Of a stretch of DNA of 64,000 bases, positions 54,944 to 64,000 are shown one piece after another. Under the pieces are notes generated by a model. The model was not told where the DNA came from. It did not search any database and was given only the letters and a program-made list of their open reading frames with translations. The DNA is taken from positions 558,001-622,000 of the forward strand of contig JAHEWK010000025.1 of assembly GCA_020740775.1 (NCBI GenBank). The letters are read 5' to 3'. Position 1 is the first letter of the stretch. Each line of letters starts with the position of its first letter. The position numbers and the translations under genes are program-made. Source of the stretch: Ilyonectria destructans. Its lineage: Eukaryota > Ascomycota > Sordariomycetes > Hypocreales > Nectriaceae.

Positions 54944-56364
54944 TTAGTCAATGGTGACGCCGCACAATAAGCAGTGGGCCTGCTCATTCCAGATCTTCTC
55001 GCCGCCCGAAACATTTTCGCGCAGATCATGAATCATCCACGTTGTAGGGCCGTCGTCCAACTTCAGAGTCGCCTCGAAGAGCCCGATATATGGCCTGGAG
55101 TCCGTGTTTTTCTTGCGGCTCTTCTTCGCAGGCGGCTTCGCTTGTGCATTGGTACTTAACATCTTGGGTCTTAGGGTTAATGCCTCCGGCGTTTGTGGAG
55201 TTCCTTTCTGAACACGGACATCTTTATCGACCTCGTCGATTACCGGCTGCATCACTTTCTCCTCGATAACTTTTGGACTGAGAGGGCGTGCTGCTTTACT
55301 ATCACTGTCCTCTTCCTTGCCTGTCGTTGGCTCGCTTTGCTGTGGCTTCTCGGTGCCTAGTCGGTTATACACCCTCATGAGTACGTCATGATGTAGGCAT
55401 TCATGATGCATCCATTCCCCGCAAGTCCTACTAGTGCACCCTACCAACATCCTATCCGGGTTCGCAGGAGTTTTGCATTCGCAAATAAGTTCGGCAGGCT
55501 AAAAGTGTGAGACTTGGCGGGAATAAGAGAAGTATTGAAATCTCTTACCGAGAGCCGGGAGCTAAGGTAGTTAAATGTCTGCCGCCAATACAGCCCGTCC
55601 ATGATCTTGTCATCATCTGACTCGACCCATTGACTGACAGTTGCTGGCATGATAACACTGATTACATTGATGATGTCCACTGTTGGTCAACTGTTAAGAC
55701 TGGCGCACTCCACCGTGCAGCAGGCAGGGACGACTTACTATGATTCGATGCAACTAGCTCGTTGTGACCATGGTATGACTGACGTCCCTGCATTTTTTTC
55801 TTGTCACAAACCGTCCCAGCTGGCAGCTCATCGGGCGAGTACATCCAATATACGCGTGCATAAACGTGGTGCTCATCCGCAGCCCGAATCTCCAGAATCC
55901 AAGCCACCCAATCGTTGCCCGACTTCTTGATTAGCCCGTCTTTGGCTAAGCTCACTACCGCTTGTTGTCGCTCAATAGTGCACTCGTTGGCGACATGGAC
56001 GAAGCTGTCCGTGTAATACTTGACCTCGTTGACTGCCAAGCTGTGTCAGTGAGCCTCTTGTCTGTAGAGAAGGGGTTTGATACTCACGGACGAAGCTATT
56101 GTACCGCCTCATACTTTGCCATTCCATTTCAGGTTCAACAAAGTAGCAGAGATCCAGGGTGGTGTGCGTGTTGAACGCGCCGGTGGAGAAGGGAAAACTC
56201 TGGCTCTGCATCCCATCTTGTTCTTTTTGGCCCTCGCATTTTCTCTTTTTGGCCCTCTGTCGCTCATGTCCTGCCTGCGACGGGTCGTCCATCAAAGCAA
56301 TGGTGAAGGGACACTGTGCACGGTTCTCCTCCAGGACGGAACGCCTGCGCTTTCCAGAGCTCAT
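54944..56364 (-). CDS. BAH-PHD chromatin protein (EPR-1/BP1-like)
   Basis: Minus-strand exons 56364-56088, 56032-55739, 55679-55549 and 55498-54944 join in phase to 418 residues. A BAH domain covers about residues 90-235: FVLNEVKYYTDSFVHVANE, DWVAWILEIRAADEHHVYAR, VYWMYSPDELPAG and NHMDIINVISVIMPATV. A PHD-type finger follows at the start of exon 4: ICECKTPANPDRMLVGC, then C-x-EWMHHECL. The C-terminal part has basic and disordered linkers and ends in CLLCGVTID. In ascomycetes, BAH-PHD proteins (Neurospora EPR-1, Fusarium BP1) read H3K27me3 and help silence accessory genes; this gene has the same architecture, but whether it is the orthologue or an accessory paralogue cannot be told here. No lesion seen. 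Confidence 0.82.
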
Positions 56365-57072
56365 GGCTAGTTTCGCGATGGAACTAAAGGTGATCAAGAA
56401 ACGAGGATCGGCCGTGAGGGATAGCACGAAATAGGACGGGTCCTTGCATCATCGCATCATGAGACAACACTATGCTTGAACGGAGCCCAAACTTACCAGT
56501 GACCGACACACCACGATCTGCAATGTCCATGCGAAAGATAGGATGATGTTCTCCCACGTCGCAAAGCTCGGGGCAAATTCAAGACGCACGAGAATCACGC
56601 GTGGAATGAGCGCGTGCTGTTTACCTCAACAAAGCTCAGACCATAGGCGACTGGTACATGGGCACCCGGGCGCCCAAATAAAATTGCGCACCTGGGTGGG
56701 CGACTGATTGAATGAATGTAATTTATTCCACCCGGGAGGACTAACCTCATAGGGCCAGGTGCGCTAGGCTATTTACAGTTCTAAGTTTATCATTCGCGTC
56801 TCCCAGAAGCCCTACTTTCTTCCTTGTCCACTGATAAGTCTCGCCTCGCTTGACTCTGTGTGACAGGCCTGCTTGAAGGCCAATTTCTCCAAGTGTTCGG
56901 CATCCTATTCTCAGCAGCCGAAGCTTGGACTGCCAACTTGAGGCTGTTTGGTGTTAGTATCGCCAGGTCCGGCCGCTAATTTGGTTGGTAGTATGTTATC
57001 CAGTCTAGTTTGCATCAAGTCTCCTCATATCCATGGCGAACTTAATCGCCACCCGCACTGCCTGTAGGTTAG
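56365..57072. other. Intergenic stretch
   Basis: About 0.7 kb between the BAH-PHD start and the DDE transposon; no gene seen. Confidence 0.45.
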
Positions 57073-57413
57073 GTACGGTCGCACATTACCACATGGGTGA
57101 CATAACCCTTTTGGGAAGCCTCAACCATGTTGAAATACTTAGTAATTTTGTGGCCCCTTGCAAGACTACAGTATCGCACACTATCCGGAAGGTATCTCTT
57201 CATTTAGATGGCATGTCCACCAGGGAATATGTCGTGATAATTCCTGGTGACGCGTCACAATTCTTCCACTCACACATCCACACCAGCATCAATACCCAGC
57301 CCATCGCCAACCCATAGCTGTTATGGACTATCCCCATCCATTCCCTAAGTAAGCTTGGGTCTATCCATCATGAGATTGTGCGACTGACCTTGTCTTGTAC
57401 GTAGATATGCCCG

Positions 57414-58657
57414 ATCACGTCCTATCGCAGATATGTCCCGATGTTCCGAAGACCGTGGCCCCTAAATCGTACCAACGGAGCCACGATTTCATCCGCGATT
57501 GCCACCCAGGGTCGAATCTGTGTCCATATTGCGGGAGACGTTGGCCCACGAGTATCTCCATCCTCGACAGCTCGCCAGCCCCGTTTCGAGACGTTGAGAC
57601 AGCTTCCACCTCCTCCGTTATACAGTCTATCGACCTAACAGCCTCTGATCGTTCCACGCCCTCACAGACGATCTTCACCGGCTCTGGAGACGGCCCTGGC
57701 CGTATCCTCGCAGCATCGCGGCCCTCCGCCGTGTATCGAGATGCCAAACTTACGCAGAGTCGGATCGCGAGGGGCATGGGGGCGAGCTCGTTGCAACTCA
57801 GTGAGGCTGTGGCTAAATAGAGCCAAAATAAGAGCAGACGGAAGATCTCGATGCGTCTCACCGTCTTCCTTGCGAGGCCTAACCCATGGGAAATACTAGA
57901 CGAAGACGAGGAGCCCCAGTGGTCTTTGGCTAGAGAGCTGCTAAAGGTCGCTTTGCGCCCCTTCGTCAACGAGGAACCATCTTTACCTGTCCACTTCTGG
58001 TTCGACAGCATCTTCTTCTCTCAGTTCAAGGACAAGCCTGCCCTCTCTTCTGTTCTTCAATTCGGCGAGAGACTCGTTCAGAGCGCCCATATTAAAGAGG
58101 GTATCACGGAGCTGAGCGACCTTGACTGGGAGAGACCAGACAGTCGCAGAGCTTTTCGGCGAGGACTGCCCTTTTCGTTTCAGTAAAACAGACGGCAGAT
58201 ATCTCATTATCCTTGTTTTCTATGAGCCATTGCCTCCTCGACCACAAGTCCCGGCCCCTCGTCATATCAAGACGCCGAGGTCAGCCGTAAAGCCGTTCAA
58301 AAAGGAGAAGGGAATCAAGAAAGAGTTAGTCAAGACCGAGGTGAAGGTACAGCCAGCTTTGTTAATCGGGAGCGAGTTCAACTCGCCCTCCTTGAACCCT
58401 CTCTGAGCCCAGTTCTACCTCCTTCGAGAGCTAGCACAGAAGACCAGATCGAGGTTATTACTAGCGACGTGGACGAGACCCGCGCGGGTCAGAAACGAGC
58501 TCGAGACCCTATAAGCTCAGCACTCTCGGTAGAGGCAGAGGATAAGGAGCTCTGGGCTGGCCCTGCCTTCACTGCCCATGGTCCCGCTGCCGGAACCCGA
58601 GGAGTTGATACGAGGAGGCCAAGTAGTCGGCATCCTCGTAAACAGACGAGGAAATAG
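57414..58657 (+). pseudogene. Second, decayed ORF of the DDE transposon
   Basis: A plus-strand frame from ATG 57414 reads MPDHVLSQICPDVPK with a CPYCGRRW pair, and meets TAG at 57818-57820. The same frame continues without another stop to 58186 (SMRLTVFLARPNPWEILDED, FVNEEPSLPVHFWFDS). A frame change near 58140-58185 leads to SKTDGRYLIILVFYEPLPPR and a Lys-rich stretch, and a second near 58360 to RERVQLALLEPSLSPVLPPS and the end at 58657. So one protein of about 410 residues has been broken by a nonsense change and two frameshifts or unseen introns. No domain recognised; the CxxC pair and basic tail suggest nucleic-acid binding. Its position inside the TIRs marks it as transposon cargo or an accessory factor. 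Confidence 0.55.
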
Positions 58658-58800
58658 TAGTTACTCTAGCTCAAGGTGACCCAGGTCCCCCATCAGCTCG
58701 TCCACACTATTGATAATATCGCCGGGTAGCTCAGTTCCAGAGAGGCCATTGTTAATAGGCTCAAGATAGTTCTGCTCGAGGAGCTGAAGCTAAAACATTG

Positions 58801-60360
58801 TCAGCTAGCTTTTGAGTGCGATGGAGTACTTTTTTTACATACGAATCTCTCTTGCCCTCCAACTGGACTCTCTGGGATACTCAGCACCGGACTTGCCCCG
58901 CAGTCGAGATGAACCTGAATCTTGTCTCTAAGCCGTGAGTAGATCGCGAGGTGTGGTCGCTTATGATCAAGCTCCCCATCTAGCTGACCATCGAACTGAA
59001 GATCCCGGAGCTGTTGATCACACCAGGCCGTTGTTATTGGGTCAAGAAGATCGTCTATATCGATAGAATCGACAGCAGCCATCATCTGGGCAAGCCCATC
59101 TCGAGCCGCAGGCCCTAGATAGACTGCCCAGTTCTCCACTTCGCTTGTATTATACAGATCCATCGGGATCCCGGCGACGAGATGCTCCCTATTCTTCTGT
59201 GGCCGGATGCGATGGCCGTTCCACATCTCCGTGAAGTCCGCAACCTCTTGACGGATCATGGGTCCATGGAGAGCATACACCGCGATCTGGTGAGCAAGAC
59301 GGTTTGGTTGGAAGAGGCCGCTATCAATCAGCTCGTGTGAGAACGCGATCCAGCGCTGACTGACACCTTTGAGTAGCTTTTCCCACCAAGACTCGATCCG
59401 TTGGTTCGATGTGCTTGGGCCCCAGATATGACAGGAGCTCAGTCTCGCTCCCTGCCTGTGGACTCGTTGGTCGTTATCCTCGGTGGTATACCGAAACTCC
59501 GTCTGATCAAGGTCGGCGAGAATCGCCTGGGCTCCGGCCCAAAGAGGAGTCTTGATACCATGATCCGAGCGGGTGAAAAGGGGGCGGACCCCTGAGTACG
59601 ACACAGTCCGTAGAAACTGTTTGAGTGAACTCAGCGCAGTCATGTTCCCCCTGCCGACATATATCCAGATGATGACTCTCGAGTACGTGTCGATACAGGC
59701 GTAGATAGAGAAGCCGAAGTTCTTGAGCTTCTCGTACCCATCGAGAGACCACATGAAGTTAGGCCCAGGAACCTGGAAGTTCTTCCGGTGCTTCCAATCA
59801 GCAAGATATCTTTGTTCGGCCCGCTTCTTCCACTCTGGGTTCGTTTGGTACTCGCGATATAAGGTATTCTGGCCGACAAGGACGCCGGCACGGATGCGGA
59901 CGTAATGGTATAGATACCCCCTGCCAAATCCTCTGATGCTTGAAGACTGACGGTCGTCTTGGAAGAGGAACTCTCTTGCTTTTTGAATAGCCTCCTGTCG
60001 TTCAGCCAGATCTCGGAAGCGCCGCTTCATGCCATGCTTCAGACGATACTCCTGTACAGTTCGCTCGGAGATCTCGATGCCGCGTCGCTTGAGATCACGG
60101 ACGATGGAAGTGTCGCTATATCCGTATCGGTAGAAGTAGCCTTTGATCAGCTCGACGAAGGTGTTGGTATCAATCTTTGAGTGAAGGGGGGAGTACTCCT
60201 GGGCACCCCATTCCGCTATCCTCCTTTTCAGGGTTCTGACGTCGAGTACGTGCCCATCGTCGCGGAGATGGGCACATATAGTGTCAATGGATAGTCCTTC
60301 TTGCCGCTGCTCGAGGATCCAGTCCTTGACGCGCTCCAAGTCCTTACGGGGCCTCGGCAT
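58801..60360 (-). CDS. DDE transposase with integrase (rve) core
   Basis: A single uninterrupted minus-strand frame of 519 residues from ATG 60360. The N terminus holds two helix-turn-helix-like segments (EGLSIDTICAHLRDDGHVLD and SDTSIVRDLKRRGIEISERT). The integrase core shows FMWSLDGYEKLKNFGFSIYA then CIDTYSRVIIW (first Asp about residue 210), LFTRSDHGIKT (second Asp) and TSNQRIESWWEKLLK (Glu), the spacing of an rve-type DDE triad. It would cut and join the element ends in the nucleus. The frame is complete and lies within matched TIRs, so the element may be active, although its second ORF is broken. This protein type is widespread in fungi but usually annotated only as an integrase core domain protein. 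Confidence 0.85.
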   Translation of the reverse strand: MPRPRKDLERVKDWILEQRQEGLSIDTICAHLRDDGHVLDVRTLKRRIAEWGAQEYSPLHSKIDTNTFVELIKGYFYRYGYSDTSIVRDLKRRGIEISERTVQEYRLKHGMKRRFRDLAERQEAIQKAREFLFQDDRQSSSIRGFGRGYLYHYVRIRAGVLVGQNTLYREYQTNPEWKKRAEQRYLADWKHRKNFQVPGPNFMWSLDGYEKLKNFGFSIYACIDTYSRVIIWIYVGRGNMTALSSLKQFLRTVSYSGVRPLFTRSDHGIKTPLWAGAQAILADLDQTEFRYTTEDNDQRVHRQGARLSSCHIWGPSTSNQRIESWWEKLLKGVSQRWIAFSHELIDSGLFQPNRLAHQIAVYALHGPMIRQEVADFTEMWNGHRIRPQKNREHLVAGIPMDLYNTSEVENWAVYLGPAARDGLAQMMAAVDSIDIDDLLDPITTAWCDQQLRDLQFDGQLDGELDHKRPHLAIYSRLRDKIQVHLDCGASPVLSIPESPVGGQERFVCKKSTPSHSKAS

Positions 60361-60656
60361 TGTGCGAGACGCAGACCAGGGGTTCGAGATCGTGGTAGAG
60401 GTCGGAGTTCATACCTCCTTCCAAGGCTTCCAGCTGCAATATCCCGACCCCTCTGAACCGGCATTATCGGAGCTTCGGCGCCGATGGAATGGCATCAGCA
60501 CCGCTTGGTATGGCATCAGCTCTGCTACATTAAAAACAGTGCGCTATCATATCAATACTGTAGCCCCATATAAAAACGCCGAAAGCCTATGTGCGAAATA
60601 GCTCCAGTCATTTTCGTACATGGTTTTGTCACCCATGTGGTAATGTGCGACCGTAC

Positions 60657-61870
60657 ACATCCTTGCGGCTGTGCCGCAAGACGTACTAGGCTCGTGCGCG
60701 CTAGGGATGAGAAATTCTTCATCTTTGATGTAAATAGCATCCTGGACTAGATAGCTGGAATCCAGCTACTAGAGGCCGTTCACAGGTTAATGCGGCAACA
60801 TGGCACAGCTCGTGCTTATGGGGCTCTAGAAAACGAGGCCATTCAGTCATCTAGAGCCACTGTGACTGGTGCCTTACGTCTCGAGACATGAGGTGAATGG
60901 AATCGTTTTCCTGGGTTGTATTGAAACCCTCTTCTCCTTCTTGCCTGGCAAGCTCAAGGTCTATGAGATCCTGAAGCTCGGACGCAGAACACCTAGGCTG
61001 GATTCTACAAAGGGACACCAAAAGCTGAATACACCACAAGACCATTACGACTCCCTCGTTATGGATATCTCCAAGTATGCAGCAGAGGCAGGTTATGACA
61101 AATTATCCGCTTTCCGTATATCTCGGTTTTTCGAACGGCATGGTCTTACGATATGCGACGACTACGATCGCCTTGCCGCTCACATTTTGAGCTGTCGCGT
61201 CGCACCTCCAAAAAGGGAGTGTGGCGATCAGCCGTTAAGTATGTTAGAACGGAGCCCCTATTGCGGGTCCGCTACAACCAATCATATCCTAGCTCCCTGG
61301 AACAGTACCTTACAACAAGTAAGGGGCGTGGAAGGCTTGCGGATTTCCGGAACAAGCGAACGCGACTTTATTTCCTCCCATCTCTTCCTGTCTCGAGAGC
61401 ATCACATCCATCATAGCGGATCAGCCGCAGTCAAAGATCATCAATGGCAATCCTATCGGGAATACTCTTAATGTCTTCCGCGCTTCTTTTGTGAAAACGC
61501 GAGCATCTCCTGCACCCAGATGCGCTAGAGCCCGGTTACGAAGGTAGGAATGGTGGCTCAACATTTGTTCCCAGTCATGCTCGTCTAACCATGATATATA
61601 TCTCTAGAACTTGGCATTTCAAAACCTCTGAATATCTCGCCTGCTTCGTTCCAGTGGCAGTGGCAGGTCTCTCCCGAGTGATCTGTCAATACTCAATTGT
61701 GCTATCAACTAAGACGAGCTCGACCTTGAGCAAATCAAAACTCTCCTGAGATCGGCACGCTAAGTGGCCATCCTTTCCACGTATCAATTAAATCGCTTGC
61801 TGTCGGAATAATCAGCCTTCCTGCTAGTCTTCAAGCCGCACGATGGCTAGAAAAAGGAGAGAGAGCTTCA
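60657..61870. other. Region with a weak ORF between transposon and chimera
   Basis: A plus-strand frame at 60869-61471 (200 codons from a GTG-like or ATG start; first part KVYEILKLGRRTPRLDS, then DKLSAFRISRFFERHGLTIC) has some protein character but no recognised domain, and its second half looks like chance. From 61472 to 61870 I see nothing. Confidence 0.3.
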
Positions 61871-62751
61871 ATGCCCGCTCCACGCGTCGATCGCGTTCCG
61901 CCTAGCTCTCGCGCATCTTCAGCACAAAGAGAATTGCACATGAAGCATTGACTAGACAACGACAATCTGCGCAGCATTCGGACCTCAAGGGTTTCCATGC
62001 GAACGGCAAGCGTACTTTTCCTACCGAAGTTAGCCCGCTTCTGGTGTTGGCGTCTTTGAATCCCATCGAGTCTGCCATTTTTCGTCCTAGCATAGAAGAG
62101 CGGACTGAGACCGCATCCGATGCAATAATGCTAAACAATACCACCGAGATCGTCCACTCTCCGAGACCGGGGCCTGATGAGGCTTACTTTGCCCTGCGCG
62201 GTCACTATGATTCACCTAATCTCGAGAGAAAATCAAAGCAGACATCTTGGGACGGGATAGAAGGTGGACACCTGAAAGGCAAGAAGCGTGAAAAGAAATC
62301 GGCCGGGCGAAAGAACGAAAGCAAGCCAAAGGCTGGATTGGCTAAACCTGAGAAGAAGCGAAACGATACAGAAGAGCCGAGATTTGAAGTCCAAAAAATC
62401 GTTAATCACTACGTCAAAAACGAAACTGAAATCGAGCTTATGGTTAAATCGGCCGGCTACTCCGAGCCTACACACGTCGATGAGCGTCACTTTCAACAAG
62501 AGTGCCCACATGTGCTTGACCGCTATTGGAAATCTCTTGGAACCCGCGAGAAAGCAACAGGAGTCAATCTATTTCACGTTTTCAGGATCCTCCAGTGGAG
62601 GATCAAGCATACGGAATTGCAGTTTAAGGTGCAGTGGGTTGGATACCCACTTGAAGAATCGACGTGGGAGCTTGCGTGGAGGGTTAAGGCTTTCGCGGAG
62701 GAGATGCACACGAGATATCTGGAGACCCATCCGGCTGCAAGAAATGCTTGG
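61871..62751 (+). pseudogene. Chromodomain protein, frameshifted near its start
   Basis: A likely original start is ATG 61871 ([20 protein letters not shown]), but after about 24 codons a single-base change moves the frame; from 61906 the downstream frame is open. It includes a Lys-rich linker and a chromodomain-like block, [20 protein letters not shown] then [16 protein letters not shown], with the aromatic residues and the W-x-GY-x-x-x-x-STWE core; a second, weaker chromodomain-like block precedes it ([20 protein letters not shown]). Chromodomains bind methylated lysines on histones; in fungi they also occur in transposon proteins. The next in-frame ATG is 62128. The frame does not end; it runs on into FAS beta. 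Confidence 0.65.
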
Positions 62752-64000
62752 GAGGCGACTGCTATGATTGACGAGGACTTGAAGGATATCACCATTGATT
62801 CCAGCGACCTGGGCATTTCAGTGTTCGACACCAACACCGGCAAGGACCTCCGAGAGCAGGTCAAGGGCAACATTGTCCCCTCTCTGGTTCGCCTGATCAC
62901 TCGTGATCCCGTCAACTGGGAGACTGCCACAGTGTTTTCCGACGCCACCCACATCCTGGACTTTGGCCCTGGTGGTATCTCTGGTCTCGGTGTTTTGACC
63001 AGCCGCAACAAAGAGGGTACTGGTGTCCGCGTCATCCTAGCCGGAACTGTGGACGGTGGCATGAACGAGATTGGCTACAAGCCTGAGCTCTTTGATAGGG
63101 ATGAGGAGAACGCTGTCAAGTATGCCAACGACTGGGTTAAGGAGTTCGGTCCCAAGCTCGTGACGACCAAGAGTGGAAGGATATATCTTGATACCAAGAT
63201 GAGTCGACTTCTCGGCCTTCCTCCGATTGTCGTTGCAGGCATGACTCCTGCTACCGTCCCATGGGACTTTGTTGCCGCCACGATGAACGCTGGATACCAC
63301 ATCGAGCTTGCTGGTGGTGGTTACTTCAGTGGTCCCATGATGACTGACGCCATCACCAAGATTGAGAAGGCCATTCCTGCCGGTCGTGGTATCTCGGTCA
63401 ACCTGGTCTACGTGAACCCACGTGCCATGTCCTGGCAGATTCCCCTGATTGGTAAGCTCCGCGCTGAGGGTGTCCCCATCGAGGGTCTTACCATCGGTGC
63501 TGGTGTTCCTTCCATCGAGGTTGCTCAGGAGTACATCGAGGCCCTGGGACTCAAGCACATCAGCTTCAAGCCCGGTTCCGTTGATGCCATCCAGGCTGTC
63601 ATCAACATTGCCAAGGCCAGCCCTCACTTCCCTGTTCTCCTTCAGTGGACTGGTGGCCGTGGTGGTGGTCACCACTCCTTCGAGGATTTCCACCAGCCCA
63701 TTCTCCAGATGTACGGCCGCATCCGACGACAGGAGAACATCATCCTTGTTGCCGGCAGTGGTTTCGGTGGCGCTGAGGACACCTACCCCTACATCACTGG
63801 TCAGTGGGCCAAGAAGTACGGCTACCCTCCGATGCCCTTCGATGGTTGCTTGTTCGGCAGCCGCATGATGGTTGCCAAGGAGGCCCACACTAGCAAGGCT
63901 GCCAAGGAGGCCATCGTCGCTGCTCCTGGTCTTGATGATGGCGAGTGGGAGCAGACCTACAAGGAACCTGCTGGTGGTGTCATCACCGTCCGATCTGAGA
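62752..64000 (+). CDS. fas1: Fatty-acid synthase beta subunit, internal fragment, fused in frame to the chromodomain ORF; runs off the window
   Basis: From [13 protein letters not shown] at 62752 the frame is unmistakable FAS beta: [100 protein letters not shown] and [15 protein letters not shown]. It starts at the last part of the acetyltransferase domain and continues through the enoyl-reductase domain, which binds FMN. The acyltransferase active-site GHSxG and the whole N terminus are absent, replaced by the chromodomain ORF in the same frame. No stop lies between 61906 and 64000 (698 codons). FAS beta is normally about 2,000 residues and forms a complex with FAS alpha in the cytosol; the rest lies beyond the window. 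Codon use becomes strongly biased to C-ending codons at the junction, as in highly expressed genes. Confidence 0.85.

Larger units (their letters stand above)
57077..60652. mobile_element. Integrase-type (rve) DDE DNA transposon with terminal inverted repeats
   Basis: The two ends are inverted repeats: GGTCGCACATTACCACATGG and onward at 57077-57102, perfect for 26 bp with 60652-60627 inverted, then AACC after one mismatch. GTAC lies directly outside both ends (57073-57076 and 60653-60656) and is either a 4-bp target duplication or, being a palindrome, part of the repeat. Inside are a transposase on the minus strand and a second, decayed ORF on the plus strand, facing each other. Length 3,576 bp. 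The family name is uncertain; Ginger-like elements have similar rve transposases. Confidence 0.85.

Noticed and set aside
62574..63888. Minus-strand ORFs of 162 and 283 codons
   Set aside because: They are antisense shadows of the FAS beta coding strand, where C-ending codon bias removes stops on the other strand.
1..64000. CRISPR arrays, rRNA genes, bacterial-type operons, telomeric repeats
   Set aside because: None seen on either strand; the gene structure is that of a fungal nuclear genome.

Overview
The window looks like accessory (lineage-specific) DNA of a filamentous ascomycete, most likely a Fusarium or close hypocrealean relative. Genes are monocistronic, with short introns (about 45-100 bp; GTRNGY donors, CTAAC-type branch points, YAG acceptors). 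The contents are fungal: Crypton, hAT, pogo, LINE and LTR elements, fungal-specific regulators, ankyrin and PD-(D/E)XK proteins, and broken copies of core metabolic genes. The genus is inferred from overall character; nothing in the sequence proves it.

Layout. 0-3 kb: a Crypton tyrosine-recombinase gene. 4-8 kb: an acetoacetyl-CoA synthetase fragment and an ankyrin fragment on either side of hAT copy A. 8.9-11.6 kb: an intact PD-(D/E)XK-like gene and a decayed second copy. 12-13.4 kb: a repeat whose partner lies at 41.5-42.6 kb. 13.8-14.8 kb: a gene split by a solo LTR. 15.8-16.6 kb: a DEDD 3'-5' exonuclease-like gene. 17.2-20.2 kb: hAT copy B. 21-25.6 kb: fragments of a K+ transporter, a bHLH factor and two LINEs. 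25.8-29.4 kb: hAT copy C inside a dead pogo transposon. 29.6-31.3 kb: an SDR fragment and a second hAT-family relic. 31.3-32.3 kb: a bZIP factor. 33.9-34.5 kb: ankyrin genes. 35.3-40.4 kb: a compact SDR / NmrA-like / fungal-TF-domain trio. 40.5-41.3 kb: nested solo LTRs. 43.5-46.6 kb: a full-length nma111-type HtrA protease. 50.9-52.7 kb: a basic low-complexity protein of unknown function. 52.8-54.6 kb: FAD-oxidoreductase and methyltransferase pseudogenes, then a solo LTR. 54.9-56.4 kb: a BAH-PHD chromatin protein. 57.1-60.65 kb: an integrase-type DDE transposon with both TIRs. 61.9-64 kb: a chromodomain reading frame running in frame into fatty-acid synthase beta and off the window.

Functionally this is a transposon-shuffled patchwork. 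Genes that look intact: Crypton recombinase, PD-(D/E)XK protein, exonuclease-like protein, bZIP, seven-exon SDR, NmrA-like reductase, nma111, BAH-PHD protein, three hAT transposases and the DDE transposase. The SDR / NmrA / TF-domain trio is the only grouping that suggests a shared pathway. The three hAT copies are the same length (3,023 bp) and encode identical proteins, so they are recent. Only copy C has a target-site duplication; copy A joins two truncated genes, which points to rearrangement through hAT copies. The most unusual observations are the chromodomain-FAS beta in-frame chimera, the 13.8 kb gene that reads through once its solo LTR is discounted, and the DDE transposon with a second, decayed ORF.
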